Shown here: positions 23,501 to 32,117 of the stretch, one piece after another
Position numbering within the stretch: position 1 is the first letter of the stretch
Layout: every line of letters starts with the position of its first letter
From: Anaerostipes hominis (ex Lee et al. 2021)
GTDB lineage: Bacteria > Bacillota > Clostridia > Lachnospirales > Lachnospiraceae
Direction of reading: 5' to 3'
Length of the DNA stretch: 64,000 nt
Assembly (NCBI RefSeq): GCF_002270485.1
Contig: NZ_NQOG01000004.1
Coordinates: forward strand, 1-64,000
The notes under the pieces: generated by a model
The model's database searches: none
Told to the model about the DNA's origin: nothing
What the model saw: the letters and a program-made list of their open reading frames with translations, nothing else
Position numbers and translations under genes: made by a program

Positions 23501-23767
23501 CTATTTTCTCAGTCCGAGTCTTTCGATCAGCGCACGGTATCTTGCAACATCCTTATTCTTTAAGTATGCTAAAAGATTACGTCTCTTACCTACCATCTTT
23601 AACAGACCTCTTCTGGAATGGTGATCCTTCTTGTGCATATCAAAATGCTCCTGAAGTTCTTCAATCCTTGCTGTAAGGATCGCGATCTGTACTTCCGGTG
23701 AACCGGTGTCATTGGCATTCCTTCCGAATTCTGCAACGATCTGTTTTTTCTTTTCTGATGAAATCAT
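23501..23767 (-). CDS. rpsO: 30S ribosomal protein S15
   Basis: An 88-residue primary 16S-binding protein that nucleates the platform of the small subunit by holding the h20-h21-h22 junction. The conserved [15 protein letters not shown] region ([20 protein letters not shown]) and the ending [13 protein letters not shown] are typical. The length of 88 after the start codon is exact for the family. AAGGAGG is at perfect spacing. It is transcribed from its own promoter with a structured leader and mostly stopped by a terminator before pnp. Confidence 0.98.
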   Translation of the reverse strand: MISSEKKKQIVAEFGRNANDTGSPEVQIAILTARIEELQEHFDMHKKDHHSRRGLLKMVGKRRNLLAYLKNKDVARYRALIERLGLRK

Positions 23768-23778
23768 TTTGTTTCCTC

Positions 23779-23851
23779 CTTAAATTATATAAAATAGCCG
23801 CCAGATACTAAGACTTGGTCGGAGATGTCCGAAATCTGAGTACCGGTCAAC
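23779..23851 (-). promoter_or_regulatory. rpsO leader with possible S15-binding structure
   Basis: The roughly 80-base leader on the minus strand can form GGTACT/AGTATC plus AGA/TCT with an inner TCGGA/TCCGA hairpin. S15 is known to repress its own translation through leader RNA in several bacteria, with structures that differ by lineage. This one is a candidate only. Confidence 0.4.
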
Positions 23852-23857
23852 TCGATG

Positions 23858-23886
23858 AGTATATCACAGAAAAATTTCCTTGTAAA
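23858..23886 (-). promoter_or_regulatory. Sigma-A promoter of rpsO
   Basis: Minus strand: TTTACA (23881-23886), 17 bases, TATACT (23858-23863) with an upstream TGA extended element. It lies just downstream of the proC stop codon. Confidence 0.7.
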
Positions 23887-23893
23887 GGATCAT

Positions 23894-24688
23894 TTACATA
23901 TTTCTGCTCACTTCCACAGCCGCGCTGGCCGCTTCCATGACAGCACTTCTGAGACCTTTTTGTTCCAGGACTCTCACGGCTTCGATCGTCGTTCCCGCCG
24001 GAGAACACACCGCATCTTTTAATTTACCCGGATGGTCTTTTGTCTCGAGGACCATTTTGGCACTTCCCAGCACTGCCTGAGCCGCAAAGGTATATGCTTT
24101 TTCTCTCGGAATCCCTCCGAGCACCGCAGCGTCTGCCAGCGCCTCGATAAACATATAGACGTAGGCTGGTGAACTTCCGCTGACACCGACTACCGCGTCA
24201 ATGAGCTTTTCATCCACGATTTCTACCTTCCCGAAACTTTCAAAAATCTTCCGGACTTCCCGGGCTTCTTCCTCCTCAACATATGGATTCATACACATGC
24301 CGGTCATGCCTTCTCCTACCAGAGCCGGTGTATTCGGCATGGTACGGATAATTTTTGTCTCTTTTCCGAAGCTCCGCTCCACAGTCTCCATAGAAAGCCC
24401 TGCCGCAATGGTGACAACGATCTGGTCTTTGCCGACCTCGTCCCGGATCTCCCGGATTACCTTATCATACATCTGCGGTTTTACGGACAAAACAATGATC
24501 CTTGAATTCTTCGCCGCTTTTATGTTGTCTGCTGTTGTTGTTATGCCGAGCTGTTCTGAGATCTGATCCATTTTGTCCTCAGAAGGCCCGGAAGCAATAA
24601 TCTCGTCTTTTGTATATGTGCCTTCTGCAAGAATTCCCGAAATCATGGCCTTCGCCATATTTCCGCACCCTATAAATCCAATTTCCAT
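23894..24688 (-). CDS. proC: Pyrroline-5-carboxylate reductase
   Basis: A 264-residue NAD(P)H-dependent enzyme that makes proline from pyrroline-5-carboxylate. It has the N-terminal Rossmann motif IGFIGCGNMAKAMISGIL, the family segments VLSVKPQ and RTMPNTPALVGEGM, and a C-terminal dimer domain with GVSGSSPAYVYMFIEALADA. Length is standard. The start has AAAGGAAA ahead of it. It is the last gene of a long leftward run beginning at dacB-like 33095, 15 bases after the pseudouridine synthase gene. No proA or proB is in the window. Confidence 0.96.
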   Translation of the reverse strand: MEIGFIGCGNMAKAMISGILAEGTYTKDEIIASGPSEDKMDQISEQLGITTTADNIKAAKNSRIIVLSVKPQMYDKVIREIRDEVGKDQIVVTIAAGLSMETVERSFGKETKIIRTMPNTPALVGEGMTGMCMNPYVEEEEAREVRKIFESFGKVEIVDEKLIDAVVGVSGSSPAYVYMFIEALADAAVLGGIPREKAYTFAAQAVLGSAKMVLETKDHPGKLKDAVCSPAGTTIEAVRVLEQKGLRSAVMEAASAAVEVSRNM

Positions 24689-24703
24689 GCTGATTTCCTT
24701 TCT

Positions 24704-25621
24704 TTAACCTAAACGTTTTAAAAGCTCTTCAAAGTATGCAGGAAGCCCCACCTCAAACTCCATGTATTCCTTCGTCCTCGGATGGACAAATCCGAGGACT
24801 TTGGCGTGAAGGCACTGCCCGTCAAGGGAATACCTTGACTTTTTCGGACCATAGACGGTGTCGCCCAAAAGCGGATGGCCTATGGATGCCATATGCACCC
24901 GGATCTGATGGGTCCTTCCCGTCTCCAGACTGCATTCGATGTAGGTAAAACCTTCTTTCAGGCGTCCCAGCACCCGGTAATGAGTGACTGCTCTCCTGCC
25001 GGTCTCCCGGTCTATCGCCATCTTCTTCCGGTCTTTTCTGCTTCTTGCGATCGGTGCATCCACCGTTCCTGATTCTTCTTTTATATTGTGATAAACAATG
25101 GCATGGTAACGCCTTGTAATCGTGTGATCCTTCAGCTGTTCTGCAAGACACTGGTGAGCCATATCATTTTTGCAGACGATGAGAATTCCTGTGGTATCCT
25201 TATCGATCCTGTGGACGATGCCGGGGCGCAGTACCCCATTGATCCCTGACAGCTCATCCCTGCAGTGTTCCATCAGCCCGTTGACCAGAGTGCCCTCATA
25301 GTGGCCCGGCGCCGGATGAACTACCATATCCTTCGGTTTATTAACCAGGATGATATCCCGGTCTTCATAGACAATGTCCAGATCCATTTTTTCAGGCCTT
25401 ATGGAGAGCTCGGTCGGCTTCGGAACCTTCAAAATGACCTGTTCACCCTCCCGGACTTTATGATTGCTCTTTTTTTCCGCGTCATCTACCAGCACCGCTG
25501 AATCCCTGCAAAGTTTCTGCAAATAGGATCTGGTAAATTCCGGGAACCTTCCGGCCAGACAGACATCCAGTCTGCTGCCGGCCTCTTTCTGCGAAACTGT
25601 AAATTGTCTCCATTGTTCCAT
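24704..25621 (-). CDS. RluA-family rRNA pseudouridine synthase (RluD-like)
   Basis: A 305-residue protein with an N-terminal S4 RNA-binding domain (about 15-75, SRLDVCLAGRFPEFTRSYLQ) and a catalytic domain carrying HRIDKDTTGILIV, whose aspartate is the nucleophile in the RluA family. The C-terminal RTHQIRVHMASIGHPLLGD motif is complete. Position next to lspA matches Bacillus ylyB, the RluD homologue expected to modify 23S helix 69. Its ATG overlaps the lspA stop codon (TGATG), so the two are translationally coupled. Confidence 0.94.
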   Translation of the reverse strand: MEQWRQFTVSQKEAGSRLDVCLAGRFPEFTRSYLQKLCRDSAVLVDDAEKKSNHKVREGEQVILKVPKPTELSIRPEKMDLDIVYEDRDIILVNKPKDMVVHPAPGHYEGTLVNGLMEHCRDELSGINGVLRPGIVHRIDKDTTGILIVCKNDMAHQCLAEQLKDHTITRRYHAIVYHNIKEESGTVDAPIARSRKDRKKMAIDRETGRRAVTHYRVLGRLKEGFTYIECSLETGRTHQIRVHMASIGHPLLGDTVYGPKKSRYSLDGQCLHAKVLGFVHPRTKEYMEFEVGLPAYFEELLKRLG

Positions 25622-26115
25622 CAGACCTGTTTCCTTTTTTCTAAAAATGCAAAATCGTCTTCTTTATAGTAAATGAGAATGAGAAAAAACAGCACTGTCA
25701 TAGATACTGTCACATAGATGTCAGCTACGTTGAACACAGGAAAATTGATCGGTTTAAAATAGAAAAAGTCCACCACATACCCCCTGAAAATTCTGTCTAT
25801 AAGATTGCCGACGGCTCCGGCACATAAAAAAACGTAGCAAAAGCGGAGCGGGCGGTATTTTTTCTCATCCGGCAGCTTAGAATAAGCAAATGTAAGCAGC
25901 GCCACAGCAAGCACCGTGATGACAAAAAACAGCCATTGCTGATTTTGTAAAATCCCAAAAGCCGCCCCCCTGTTTTCCACATACTGAAGTTCAAATATAT
26001 CTTTCAGGATTGAAATCCCTTCTCTCCCTTTCAGGGACATCACCGCCGCTGCCTTAGAAATCTGGTCTGCAGCCAGAAAAATTACGATCGCGGCGAATAC
26101 TTTTATCTGCTTCAT
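25621..26115 (-). CDS. lspA: Lipoprotein signal peptidase (signal peptidase II)
   Basis: A 164-residue membrane aspartyl protease that cleaves prolipoprotein signal peptides below the lipidated cysteine. It has four transmembrane segments, and the catalytic aspartates lie in the conserved boxes GNLIDRIFRGYVVDF and FNVADIYV. NRGAAFGIL matches the family box 1. Its start overlaps the aroB stop codon by four bases (ATGA) with GAGGAAG upstream. It would process the lipoproteins seen elsewhere in the window (binding proteins, second carboxypeptidase). Confidence 0.96.
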   Translation of the reverse strand: MKQIKVFAAIVIFLAADQISKAAAVMSLKGREGISILKDIFELQYVENRGAAFGILQNQQWLFFVITVLAVALLTFAYSKLPDEKKYRPLRFCYVFLCAGAVGNLIDRIFRGYVVDFFYFKPINFPVFNVADIYVTVSMTVLFFLILIYYKEDDFAFLEKRKQV

Positions 26116-27206
26116 CTCAGCTCTTCCTCTAATACTTCCATCATTTCTTTGTCGCTGACCGTGAGGTCAATGCAGGCCTCCCCGATCCTTTTTAAAAGAA
26201 TAAAACGGATATGTCCTCCTGCCATCTTCTTGTCAGACTTTGTTGTCTCTATGATCCGCTCCGGCGTCAGCCTGTCAAACCTTTGATCCAGAGAAAAGGC
26301 ATCAAACAATGCACATGCTTCCTCTGTCTCTTTTTCAGATAACATCCTGCGGTTTCTGGAAAGCTTCAGAGCGAGCCTGCACCCGGCCGCCACACACTCT
26401 CCGTGAAGCAGGGAAAAATCCATCAGAGTCTCCACTGCGTGGCCCAGTGTATGTCCAAAATTTAAAAGGGCACGCTCTCCCTGCTCTTTCGGATCTTCCT
26501 CCACGACCCGCCGTTTGATATCACAGCTTTTTCGGATCATCTCAAGCATTGTATCCGGATCTTTCGAGAGGATCTGTTTTTTATGGTCTCTGATCCAGCG
26601 GTAATACTCCTGATCTTTGATCAGTCCGTGCTTTACCACCTCTGCCATTCCGGACAAATACTCCCTCTTTGGAAGACTCTTTAATGTGTTGACATTGATA
26701 TAGACCAGCTTGGGCTGGTGAAAAGCACCGATCATATTTTTGTATTGGATAAAATCTACGCCGGTCTTTCCTCCGATGCTGCTGTCCACCTGAGAAAGCA
26801 GAGTCGTCGGAATCTGAATGAAATCGATCCCTCTTAAATAAGTCGCTGCGGCAAACCCGGCCATATCTCCTGCCACACCGCCGCCCAGAGCCACAATCAG
26901 GTCCTTCCGGTCAAAATGATTCCGGATCAGCTGCTCGTATAAATGTTCCACGGTCTTCAGCTGTTTGTGGGCTTCTCCCGCACTGAAGCTGAATGTGGTC
27001 ACTTTCGTGCAGACAGGGCCTAACAAGTCATACAACTCTTTTAAATAGAGCGGTGCTACATTGCTCTCTGTCACAATGCACACTTTTCTGTTTAATAGGC
27101 CAGCATCAGAGAGTGCCTCTGTCAGGTCATCAAAAGAGTCCCTGAAATAAATATCATATATCTTTTTCCCCTGTTCCCTGACGCTAAGCTTACTCTCTTC
27201 CATCAT
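26112..27206 (-). CDS. aroB: 3-dehydroquinate synthase
   Basis: A 364-residue NAD- and metal-dependent enzyme of the shikimate pathway that turns DAHP into 3-dehydroquinate. The motifs ALGGGVAGDMAGFAAATYLRG, PTTLLSQVDSSIGGKTGVD (DSSVGGKTG type) and LLNFGHTLGHAVE (metal-binding histidines) are intact. The frame is open to 27281, but that adds a lysine/arginine-rich head read out of frame from divIVA. GGAG lies nine bases before the ATG at 27206, which overlaps divIVA by 17 bases. Finding aroB between divIVA and lspA is unusual; many Firmicutes have ileS there. Confidence 0.95.
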   Translation of the reverse strand: MMEESKLSVREQGKKIYDIYFRDSFDDLTEALSDAGLLNRKVCIVTESNVAPLYLKELYDLLGPVCTKVTTFSFSAGEAHKQLKTVEHLYEQLIRNHFDRKDLIVALGGGVAGDMAGFAAATYLRGIDFIQIPTTLLSQVDSSIGGKTGVDFIQYKNMIGAFHQPKLVYINVNTLKSLPKREYLSGMAEVVKHGLIKDQEYYRWIRDHKKQILSKDPDTMLEMIRKSCDIKRRVVEEDPKEQGERALLNFGHTLGHAVETLMDFSLLHGECVAAGCRLALKLSRNRRMLSEKETEEACALFDAFSLDQRFDRLTPERIIETTKSDKKMAGGHIRFILLKRIGEACIDLTVSDKEMMEVLEEELR

Positions 27207-27783
27207 AATCAGGCTCCTCAGCAGCCGCTGCCTCTGTCTCTTCTGTCTCTTCTTTCTCTTTTTTGGAGATCTCCAGATCATATACCGGGTTCTTCAGATA
27301 ATCCAGCTGCCCGTTGATAAACTGCATCATTCTGGATTTGTATGACACATAATCCCCAGTCAATTTGTTGATCTGTTTTTCCAGAGACGCGATCTCTCCC
27401 AGCTTTTCCTGGTTTTCTTTGTCAAATGCCTCTCTCGCCTGCCTTGCAAAATCCTCGGCTTCTCTTCTGGCTTTTTCAAGGATCTCCCTGGCTTCCATCT
27501 CTGCCTGCTCTTCCATGGCTTTGGCCGCCTTGTCGGCATTTGCGATCGTCTCCTTGGAAGTTTCCTCCGCAAGCACCAGTGCCTTTTTTAATGACTCTTC
27601 GATGACACGGTAATGATTCAGATTCTCTGTAAGGGCTGAGACTCTCTCTTTCAGCTCGTTGTTTTCTTTGTAAACTTTCTCGTAATCTCTGGCCACTTCT
27701 TCGAGAAATTCATCGACTTCAATAGCTTTATAGCCAAATCCTCTTTTCAGTTCCTTACCTAATAACTCGATTGGTGTAATCAT
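27190..27783 (-). CDS. divIVA: DivIVA-domain cell division/polarity protein
   Basis: A 197-residue coiled-coil protein that recognises negatively curved membrane at poles and septa. The N-terminal lipid-binding domain is clear (ITPIELLGKELKRGFGYKAIEVDEFLEEVARDYE, given here in two parts: ITPIELLGKELKRGFGY and KAIEVDEFLEEVARDYE). A long acidic coiled coil follows, to about residue 165, and then an acidic tail. The first of two ATGs (27789) touches GGAGG; the second (27783) has six-base spacing and is chosen. It stands in the ylmE-sepF-ylmH-divIVA division cluster. Confidence 0.93.
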   Translation of the reverse strand: MITPIELLGKELKRGFGYKAIEVDEFLEEVARDYEKVYKENNELKERVSALTENLNHYRVIEESLKKALVLAEETSKETIANADKAAKAMEEQAEMEAREILEKARREAEDFARQAREAFDKENQEKLGEIASLEKQINKLTGDYVSYKSRMMQFINGQLDYLKNPVYDLEISKKEKEETEETEAAAAEEPDYDGRE

Positions 27784-27793
27784 GTGCATCCTC

Positions 27794-28546
27794 CTATTTA
27801 TAAATTTGCAGCTTTACGTGAAATCTGCCCTTCTTCGTCTCTCTTCCCAGTTTCTGAAACCGGAATTTGCCGAATCCCCGGACAGATATGACGTCTTCTG
27901 GTTTTGCCTGGTAACTGTTCCTTGTCTCCATTTTTCCTCGGATGAATACTTTCTGACTCTGAAATAATGAAAGAGCCTTGCTCCTCGAGAGGCCGAAAGC
28001 CAGCCCCACAAGCGCATCCAGCCTTGGGGAAGACACAAATCCATCTTTTGTAATATATTCCTGGCAGTAATGAATGTCCTTAAAATCCATCTGGACGGTT
28101 TCCACCTGTGTATTCCTGACCTTTGTAAGTTCCCGGCACAGAAATTCAGCCATATGTCTGAAACAGAAAACATAAGCCTCCCCATCCGAAACTAAGATAT
28201 CACCGATCTGGCTTCTCTCAATCCCCAGGTTCATGAGAGCGCCAAGGTAGTCCCTGTGGGTGAGCGTTTCTGCAAACTTTTTAAAAAGAGGCGAGATTTT
28301 GGCACATGCCAATGGAATCTCACCTTCATATCCAAACATCTCTTCTGAGCCGAACACAATAATACAGCGGTCATAATCTTCATGGCCGCCATAAAGTGAT
28401 GCGTCTGCAAAAGAAAGATCCTGTCTCATCTCATGAAAGAGGCTCTGTTCCCTCTCCGACAAAAACGGTGTATGGGTATACACTGAATTCATAAATGCAG
28501 TCTGAGCCAATTCTTCCAGTCGCTTTTTAAACAGCTGCTCGTCCAT
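27794..28546 (-). CDS. ylmH: YlmH-family RNA-binding protein (S4 domain)
   Basis: A 250-residue protein with the YlmH N-terminal region and a C-terminal S4 domain (LDALVGLAFGLSRSKALSLFQSQ with the following VFIRGK turn). Bacillus YlmH has been linked to ribosome rescue/quality control, as the S4 protein RqcP-like group binds stalled 50S subunits; that role is from the family, not seen here. The gene begins three bases after the sepF stop codon without a strong ribosome binding site, suggesting translational coupling. Confidence 0.87.
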   Translation of the reverse strand: MDEQLFKKRLEELAQTAFMNSVYTHTPFLSEREQSLFHEMRQDLSFADASLYGGHEDYDRCIIVFGSEEMFGYEGEIPLACAKISPLFKKFAETLTHRDYLGALMNLGIERSQIGDILVSDGEAYVFCFRHMAEFLCRELTKVRNTQVETVQMDFKDIHYCQEYITKDGFVSSPRLDALVGLAFGLSRSKALSLFQSQKVFIRGKMETRNSYQAKPEDVISVRGFGKFRFQKLGRETKKGRFHVKLQIYK

Positions 28547-28549
28547 GGC

Positions 28550-29080
28550 TTATTTTAGCTGAGGTGAGATGATATTTTCATTCATGATCTCACTTCTTAA
28601 ATCTCCATTGACCTCAATGCTGTCCGGTGCCGCAATAAAAATATTGTTGGAAACAGCCTGAAGGGAGCCGTCAATCGCATAGGTCGCTCCGCCCACAAAG
28701 TCGATGCTTCTCTGGGCAACCGTCAGCTCAACTCCTTCTAAGTTGATGACAACTGTCTTGCCTTCTTTCAGAAGATCTGCTGCCGTCTGGGCCTCTGCAA
28801 AGTCCTGAGGCTTGATCACGTAAACTTCTACACCGTGTCCGTTCATGGATACTACTTTTCCGGAGCCGAAGCGGCGGGGTTTCGGATCTTTCGTTTCTCT
28901 GCTCGTATATGTGATCGGTTCAATCACATTTGACTCTTCTCTGACAGTGTCTTTTTTCCGGAAGAATGAGCGCCGTTCTGTATCCGGTTCTTCTTCTTCC
29001 TCTTCGTATTCGTCGTATTCATCATATTCTTCATCTTCCGTAAGTTTCATAAAATTCAACAGCTTATCCACTGCACCCAT
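28550..29080 (-). CDS. sepF: Cell division protein SepF
   Basis: A 176-residue FtsZ anchor that forms rings at the septum. The N-terminal amphipathic helix MGAVDKLLNFMKL is the membrane-targeting segment. A very acidic linker (EEYDEYDEYEEEEEEPD) comes next, then the globular SepF domain (VYVIKPQDFAEAQTAADLL, with VINLEGV and RSIDFVGGATYAIDGSL). GGAGG precedes the start. No ylmG/yggT gene lies between sepF and ylmH, although it usually does in Firmicutes; the two genes nearly touch. Confidence 0.95.
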   Translation of the reverse strand: MGAVDKLLNFMKLTEDEEYDEYDEYEEEEEEPDTERRSFFRKKDTVREESNVIEPITYTSRETKDPKPRRFGSGKVVSMNGHGVEVYVIKPQDFAEAQTAADLLKEGKTVVINLEGVELTVAQRSIDFVGGATYAIDGSLQAVSNNIFIAAPDSIEVNGDLRSEIMNENIISPQLK

Positions 29081-29095
29081 GCTCTTTATCCTCCA

Positions 29096-29788
29096 CTATT
29101 TATTGTAGTCTCTTTCCCCAAAAATACCTGTTCCTACCCGTACCATGGTAGAGCCTTCTTCCACCGCAACCTGATAATCATTCGTCATACCCATGGAAAG
29201 GATGTTCATAGCTATATTATCAAAGTTTTTCTCTTTGATGTCAACAAATAATTGCCGCATCCTTCTGAAATATACCCGGTTATTTTCTGGATTTTCCACG
29301 AATGGTGCGATCTGCATGAGTCCCTGCACAAAAACACCCGGAAGGCTAGAAATTTCTTCCAGCGCACTGTAGAGATCTTCTTCCATAAAGCCGGATTTTG
29401 TCTTTTCCCTTGCCAGGTTCACTTGAATCAGTACCGGCACCTGGATCTTGTGTTTTAAGGCTTCTTTGCTGATCTGTCTTGCCAGCTTTATAGAATCCAC
29501 AGAGTGGACCAGCGCCACCTTATCCACGATATATTTCACTTTATTTGTCTGGAAATGGCCGATCATATGCCAGCGCACCGGAGACTTGATCTCCTCATAT
29601 TTCTTCATGATCTCCTGGACCTTGTTTTCCCCGAAATCCATGACCCCGCAGTCCATAAGCTCCTCGATCATAGACAGAGGTTTTGTCTTGCTGACCGCAA
29701 TCACAGTAACCTCTTCCGGATCTCTCCCCACCTTTTCACAGGCAGCCTTTACATTTTCTTTCACTAGATTGTACTGATCGATTAACAT
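29096..29788 (-). CDS. YggS/YlmE-family PLP homeostasis protein
   Basis: A 230-residue single-domain PLP-binding protein with alanine racemase-like TIM barrel. The PLP lysine is in TVIAVSKTKPLSMI, and the family block HMIGHFQTNKVKYI and ending NILSMGMTNDYQVAVEEGSTMVRVG are present. These proteins buffer intracellular PLP and are not racemases. A GTG nine bases upstream (29797) opens the longest frame but abuts AGGAAG; the ATG at 29788 has eight-base spacing and is chosen. It sits at the ylmE position of the division cluster. Confidence 0.95.
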   Translation of the reverse strand: MLIDQYNLVKENVKAACEKVGRDPEEVTVIAVSKTKPLSMIEELMDCGVMDFGENKVQEIMKKYEEIKSPVRWHMIGHFQTNKVKYIVDKVALVHSVDSIKLARQISKEALKHKIQVPVLIQVNLAREKTKSGFMEEDLYSALEEISSLPGVFVQGLMQIAPFVENPENNRVYFRRMRQLFVDIKEKNFDNIAMNILSMGMTNDYQVAVEEGSTMVRVGTGIFGERDYNK

Positions 29789-29806
29789 ATCACACACTTC
29801 CTAACT

Positions 29807-31171
29807 TTAATATATGATCTGGTTTTCCTTGATCGCTTTGCTGTCGAGAACAACAAAGTCATACAGTCGAATACCGTTTAACGTATCTGTCTGTACTATG
29901 GTATAGCCGTCTTTATTTACAATAACCTGTACCGGACGGAAATCAGCATAGCCCTGATTCGTGCAGTAGACTCCTTTCAGTCTCTTCTTTTCTCCTACGG
30001 TAAAGCGGTCACCGGCGTCCATTGCCTCAAAGGTAGTGCCTTCCTCCACCTCTTCCGGATTCAGATAACAGTAATTCTTTGTCTTCTTATAAATCTTAAA
30101 TTCTTTTTGTTCTACCTTGACATTTCCGTCCTTGGACGTGGTTCTGACACTGAAGCCCTCGCTTGCTCCGTTATTGCCCTTTGTAATGTACTTGACCGGA
30201 ACCTGATAAAACTGTTTTGAGACAATCGCAGAATCCGGAATTTTAAGTCCCTGGTAAGTATCCAGGAGCAGATCGATATCCACATACCGCTCTCCGATGT
30301 AACGGATCAGATATTGGTCCAGAGACAGATAGGCAAAATAGCCGTCTTCTTTTTTTTCGGTCTCAACGCCGGCCTCTGCTTTCATCTGGTCATCCACGAA
30401 TTTCACGGTTACGGTCTTTCTGCCTTTAAGGCTGGTATACTGTTCTTTATCAAGAAGTACCGTCAGTGTCCATTTCTCATTTTTCGTCACTCTGCATACG
30501 GTGTCCCCTTTTTTCACTTTGTCTGTAGAATTCAGTTTTGTGACCCTGTAATTTTCTCTCTCAAAATCACTCGCTTTAATCTGGCCTGCCTCCCTGCCGT
30601 CGAAGGAATCCGAATAAAAGCTTGCAATGCCGCTTATACTGCTCCTTCTGGTAGAAAACGACGCATCCCCAACCTGTTCTTTCACCTGTTCCATGACCTT
30701 CTTCAAAGATTTTTCATTAATGCCCAGCACAGCATTTTTCAGGTCATATTTCAAGTCATAGACATCTTCAAAATCCTTGTCCGAGTAGATTGATTTAAAC
30801 TCGGAAAGCCGGTTTTTAATCCTGGTATTCTCCTGGATATCTCCTCTTCCCTTCATCTCTTCCACCTGATTGGCAAACTCTTTCTGGACCTTACCGTTCT
30901 TGTCCAAAACATAGAGCATGCCGGACTTTTTGACCCTCTTTCCCTCTTCCGTATAATATGTAATATAACCGTCATCTTCGGCCTTCAAAAGTTTCTCGTT
31001 CCTGAGGGCGATTCCGGTGAGGGAATATGTCGATAAAATTTTATCTTCTGTCACTTTATAAACCGTCAGCTTTTCCTTGCCTACGAAGATCATTACATTG
31101 ATCAGAACATAGATCAGCAGGACAAGAAAAACGATAGTCCCGATATTCCATCTCGATTTTTTTCTAGCCAT
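29807..31171 (-). CDS. HlyD-like membrane-anchored protein of the division cluster
   Basis: A 454-residue protein with a short basic head, one membrane segment (about 11-31) and a large outer part. An N-terminal beta-rich stretch (LLKAEDDGYITYYTEEGKRV) resembles the biotinyl-lipoyl-like fold of HlyD adaptors, followed by a charged helical section and a beta-rich C-terminal half. There is no ABC exporter partner nearby. Similar genes occur upstream of ylmE in other Clostridia, so a role in septal envelope work is likelier than drug efflux (inference). GGAGG lies six bases before the start. Function not established. Confidence 0.75.
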   Translation of the reverse strand: MARKKSRWNIGTIVFLVLLIYVLINVMIFVGKEKLTVYKVTEDKILSTYSLTGIALRNEKLLKAEDDGYITYYTEEGKRVKKSGMLYVLDKNGKVQKEFANQVEEMKGRGDIQENTRIKNRLSEFKSIYSDKDFEDVYDLKYDLKNAVLGINEKSLKKVMEQVKEQVGDASFSTRRSSISGIASFYSDSFDGREAGQIKASDFERENYRVTKLNSTDKVKKGDTVCRVTKNEKWTLTVLLDKEQYTSLKGRKTVTVKFVDDQMKAEAGVETEKKEDGYFAYLSLDQYLIRYIGERYVDIDLLLDTYQGLKIPDSAIVSKQFYQVPVKYITKGNNGASEGFSVRTTSKDGNVKVEQKEFKIYKKTKNYCYLNPEEVEEGTTFEAMDAGDRFTVGEKKRLKGVYCTNQGYADFRPVQVIVNKDGYTIVQTDTLNGIRLYDFVVLDSKAIKENQIIY

Positions 31172-32113
31172 CTATATCCTCCAGCGCCTCAAAGCTGCCC
31201 CGTCTAAATAATCACATCTGCATCCCTGGACATATCCTTTTTGTTTCATTGTTTCCTCAAACAGATCCTTTAGCTTCCACCAGCTGACTCCCCAGTTTGA
31301 AAATACGGCATCTTCCTCAGGCACTCTGCTGAACAGCCTCTCGATGACAATATCTTCTCTCAGGTTAGCCACAAACTCTGTCAGCCGGTTTATGTATTCT
31401 TCTTTTGTGCATAAAGATATTTTACCATCCCTGTATTCTTCATACAATACGGAGTTCTTCGGAATATAAAGAGAATGGGCTTTGACCACAGACACGGGCA
31501 GGGCAGAGATCACCCTGGCTGTCTCCACTGCATCTTCGGCTGTATCTCCGGGCAGATTCAGAATGACATGAGTGCAGATCTCAAACCCGTAGGGTGCCGT
31601 GAGAAGGACCGCATTCAAATACTCTGCCAGAGTATGGCCCCTTTTGATCTTCCTCAGAGTATGGTAATTGACCGTCTGAAGTCCGAATTCCATGGTCACG
31701 GCGGCTCCCCGCTCCTTTTGTATCTCATTTAAAAATTCCAGATAATCTTTCCGGATACAGTCGGGTCTGGTGGATATTGAGATCCCCACAATATCTTCTT
31801 CCTCCAGTGCTTCCAGCACATAGTCGCGAAATTCCCCAAGGGGCAGAAATGTGTTCGTGTAATTCTGAAAATAAGCTAAAAACTTTTTTGCCCCGTACCG
31901 TTTGCCGATATAAGCTTTTGTTCTATTCAGCTGGTCCTTTACGGGCACTGTTTCAGACATGGCTTCAAAGCCGGTCCCGACTCCGGCACAGAAACTGCAG
32001 CCTCTGCCTTCTATCCGGTTCGGACAGGTCACCGGGAGATTGACCGGGAGTTTATATACTTTCTCACCGAATCTCTTCTTCAAATGTGCCGAGTAAGTGT
32101 TGTAGCGTTCCAT
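31172..32113 (-). CDS. TIGR01212-family radical SAM protein (YtqA-like)
   Basis: A 313-residue protein whose cluster-binding cysteines lie in CPNRIEGRGCSFC, the spaced form typical of this family and of Elp3-like radical SAM domains. SISTRPDCI and the FGLQTVNYHTLRKIKRGH block are shared with the coproporphyrinogen/Elp3 class (RGHT-type lid). Bacillus YtqA is uncharacterised; the substrate is unknown. The start has AAAGGAAAA upstream, four bases after the preceding gene. The stop codon lies directly before the HlyD-like gene. Confidence 0.88.
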   Translation of the reverse strand: MERYNTYSAHLKKRFGEKVYKLPVNLPVTCPNRIEGRGCSFCAGVGTGFEAMSETVPVKDQLNRTKAYIGKRYGAKKFLAYFQNYTNTFLPLGEFRDYVLEALEEEDIVGISISTRPDCIRKDYLEFLNEIQKERGAAVTMEFGLQTVNYHTLRKIKRGHTLAEYLNAVLLTAPYGFEICTHVILNLPGDTAEDAVETARVISALPVSVVKAHSLYIPKNSVLYEEYRDGKISLCTKEEYINRLTEFVANLREDIVIERLFSRVPEEDAVFSNWGVSWWKLKDLFEETMKQKGYVQGCRCDYLDGAALRRWRI

Positions 32114-32117
32114 CTTC

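Noticed and set aside
27207-27281. Longer aroB with a lysine/arginine-rich N-terminal extension
   Set aside because: The extra codons are divIVA DNA in another frame; a good ribosome binding site precedes the internal ATG, which gives the normal protein length.
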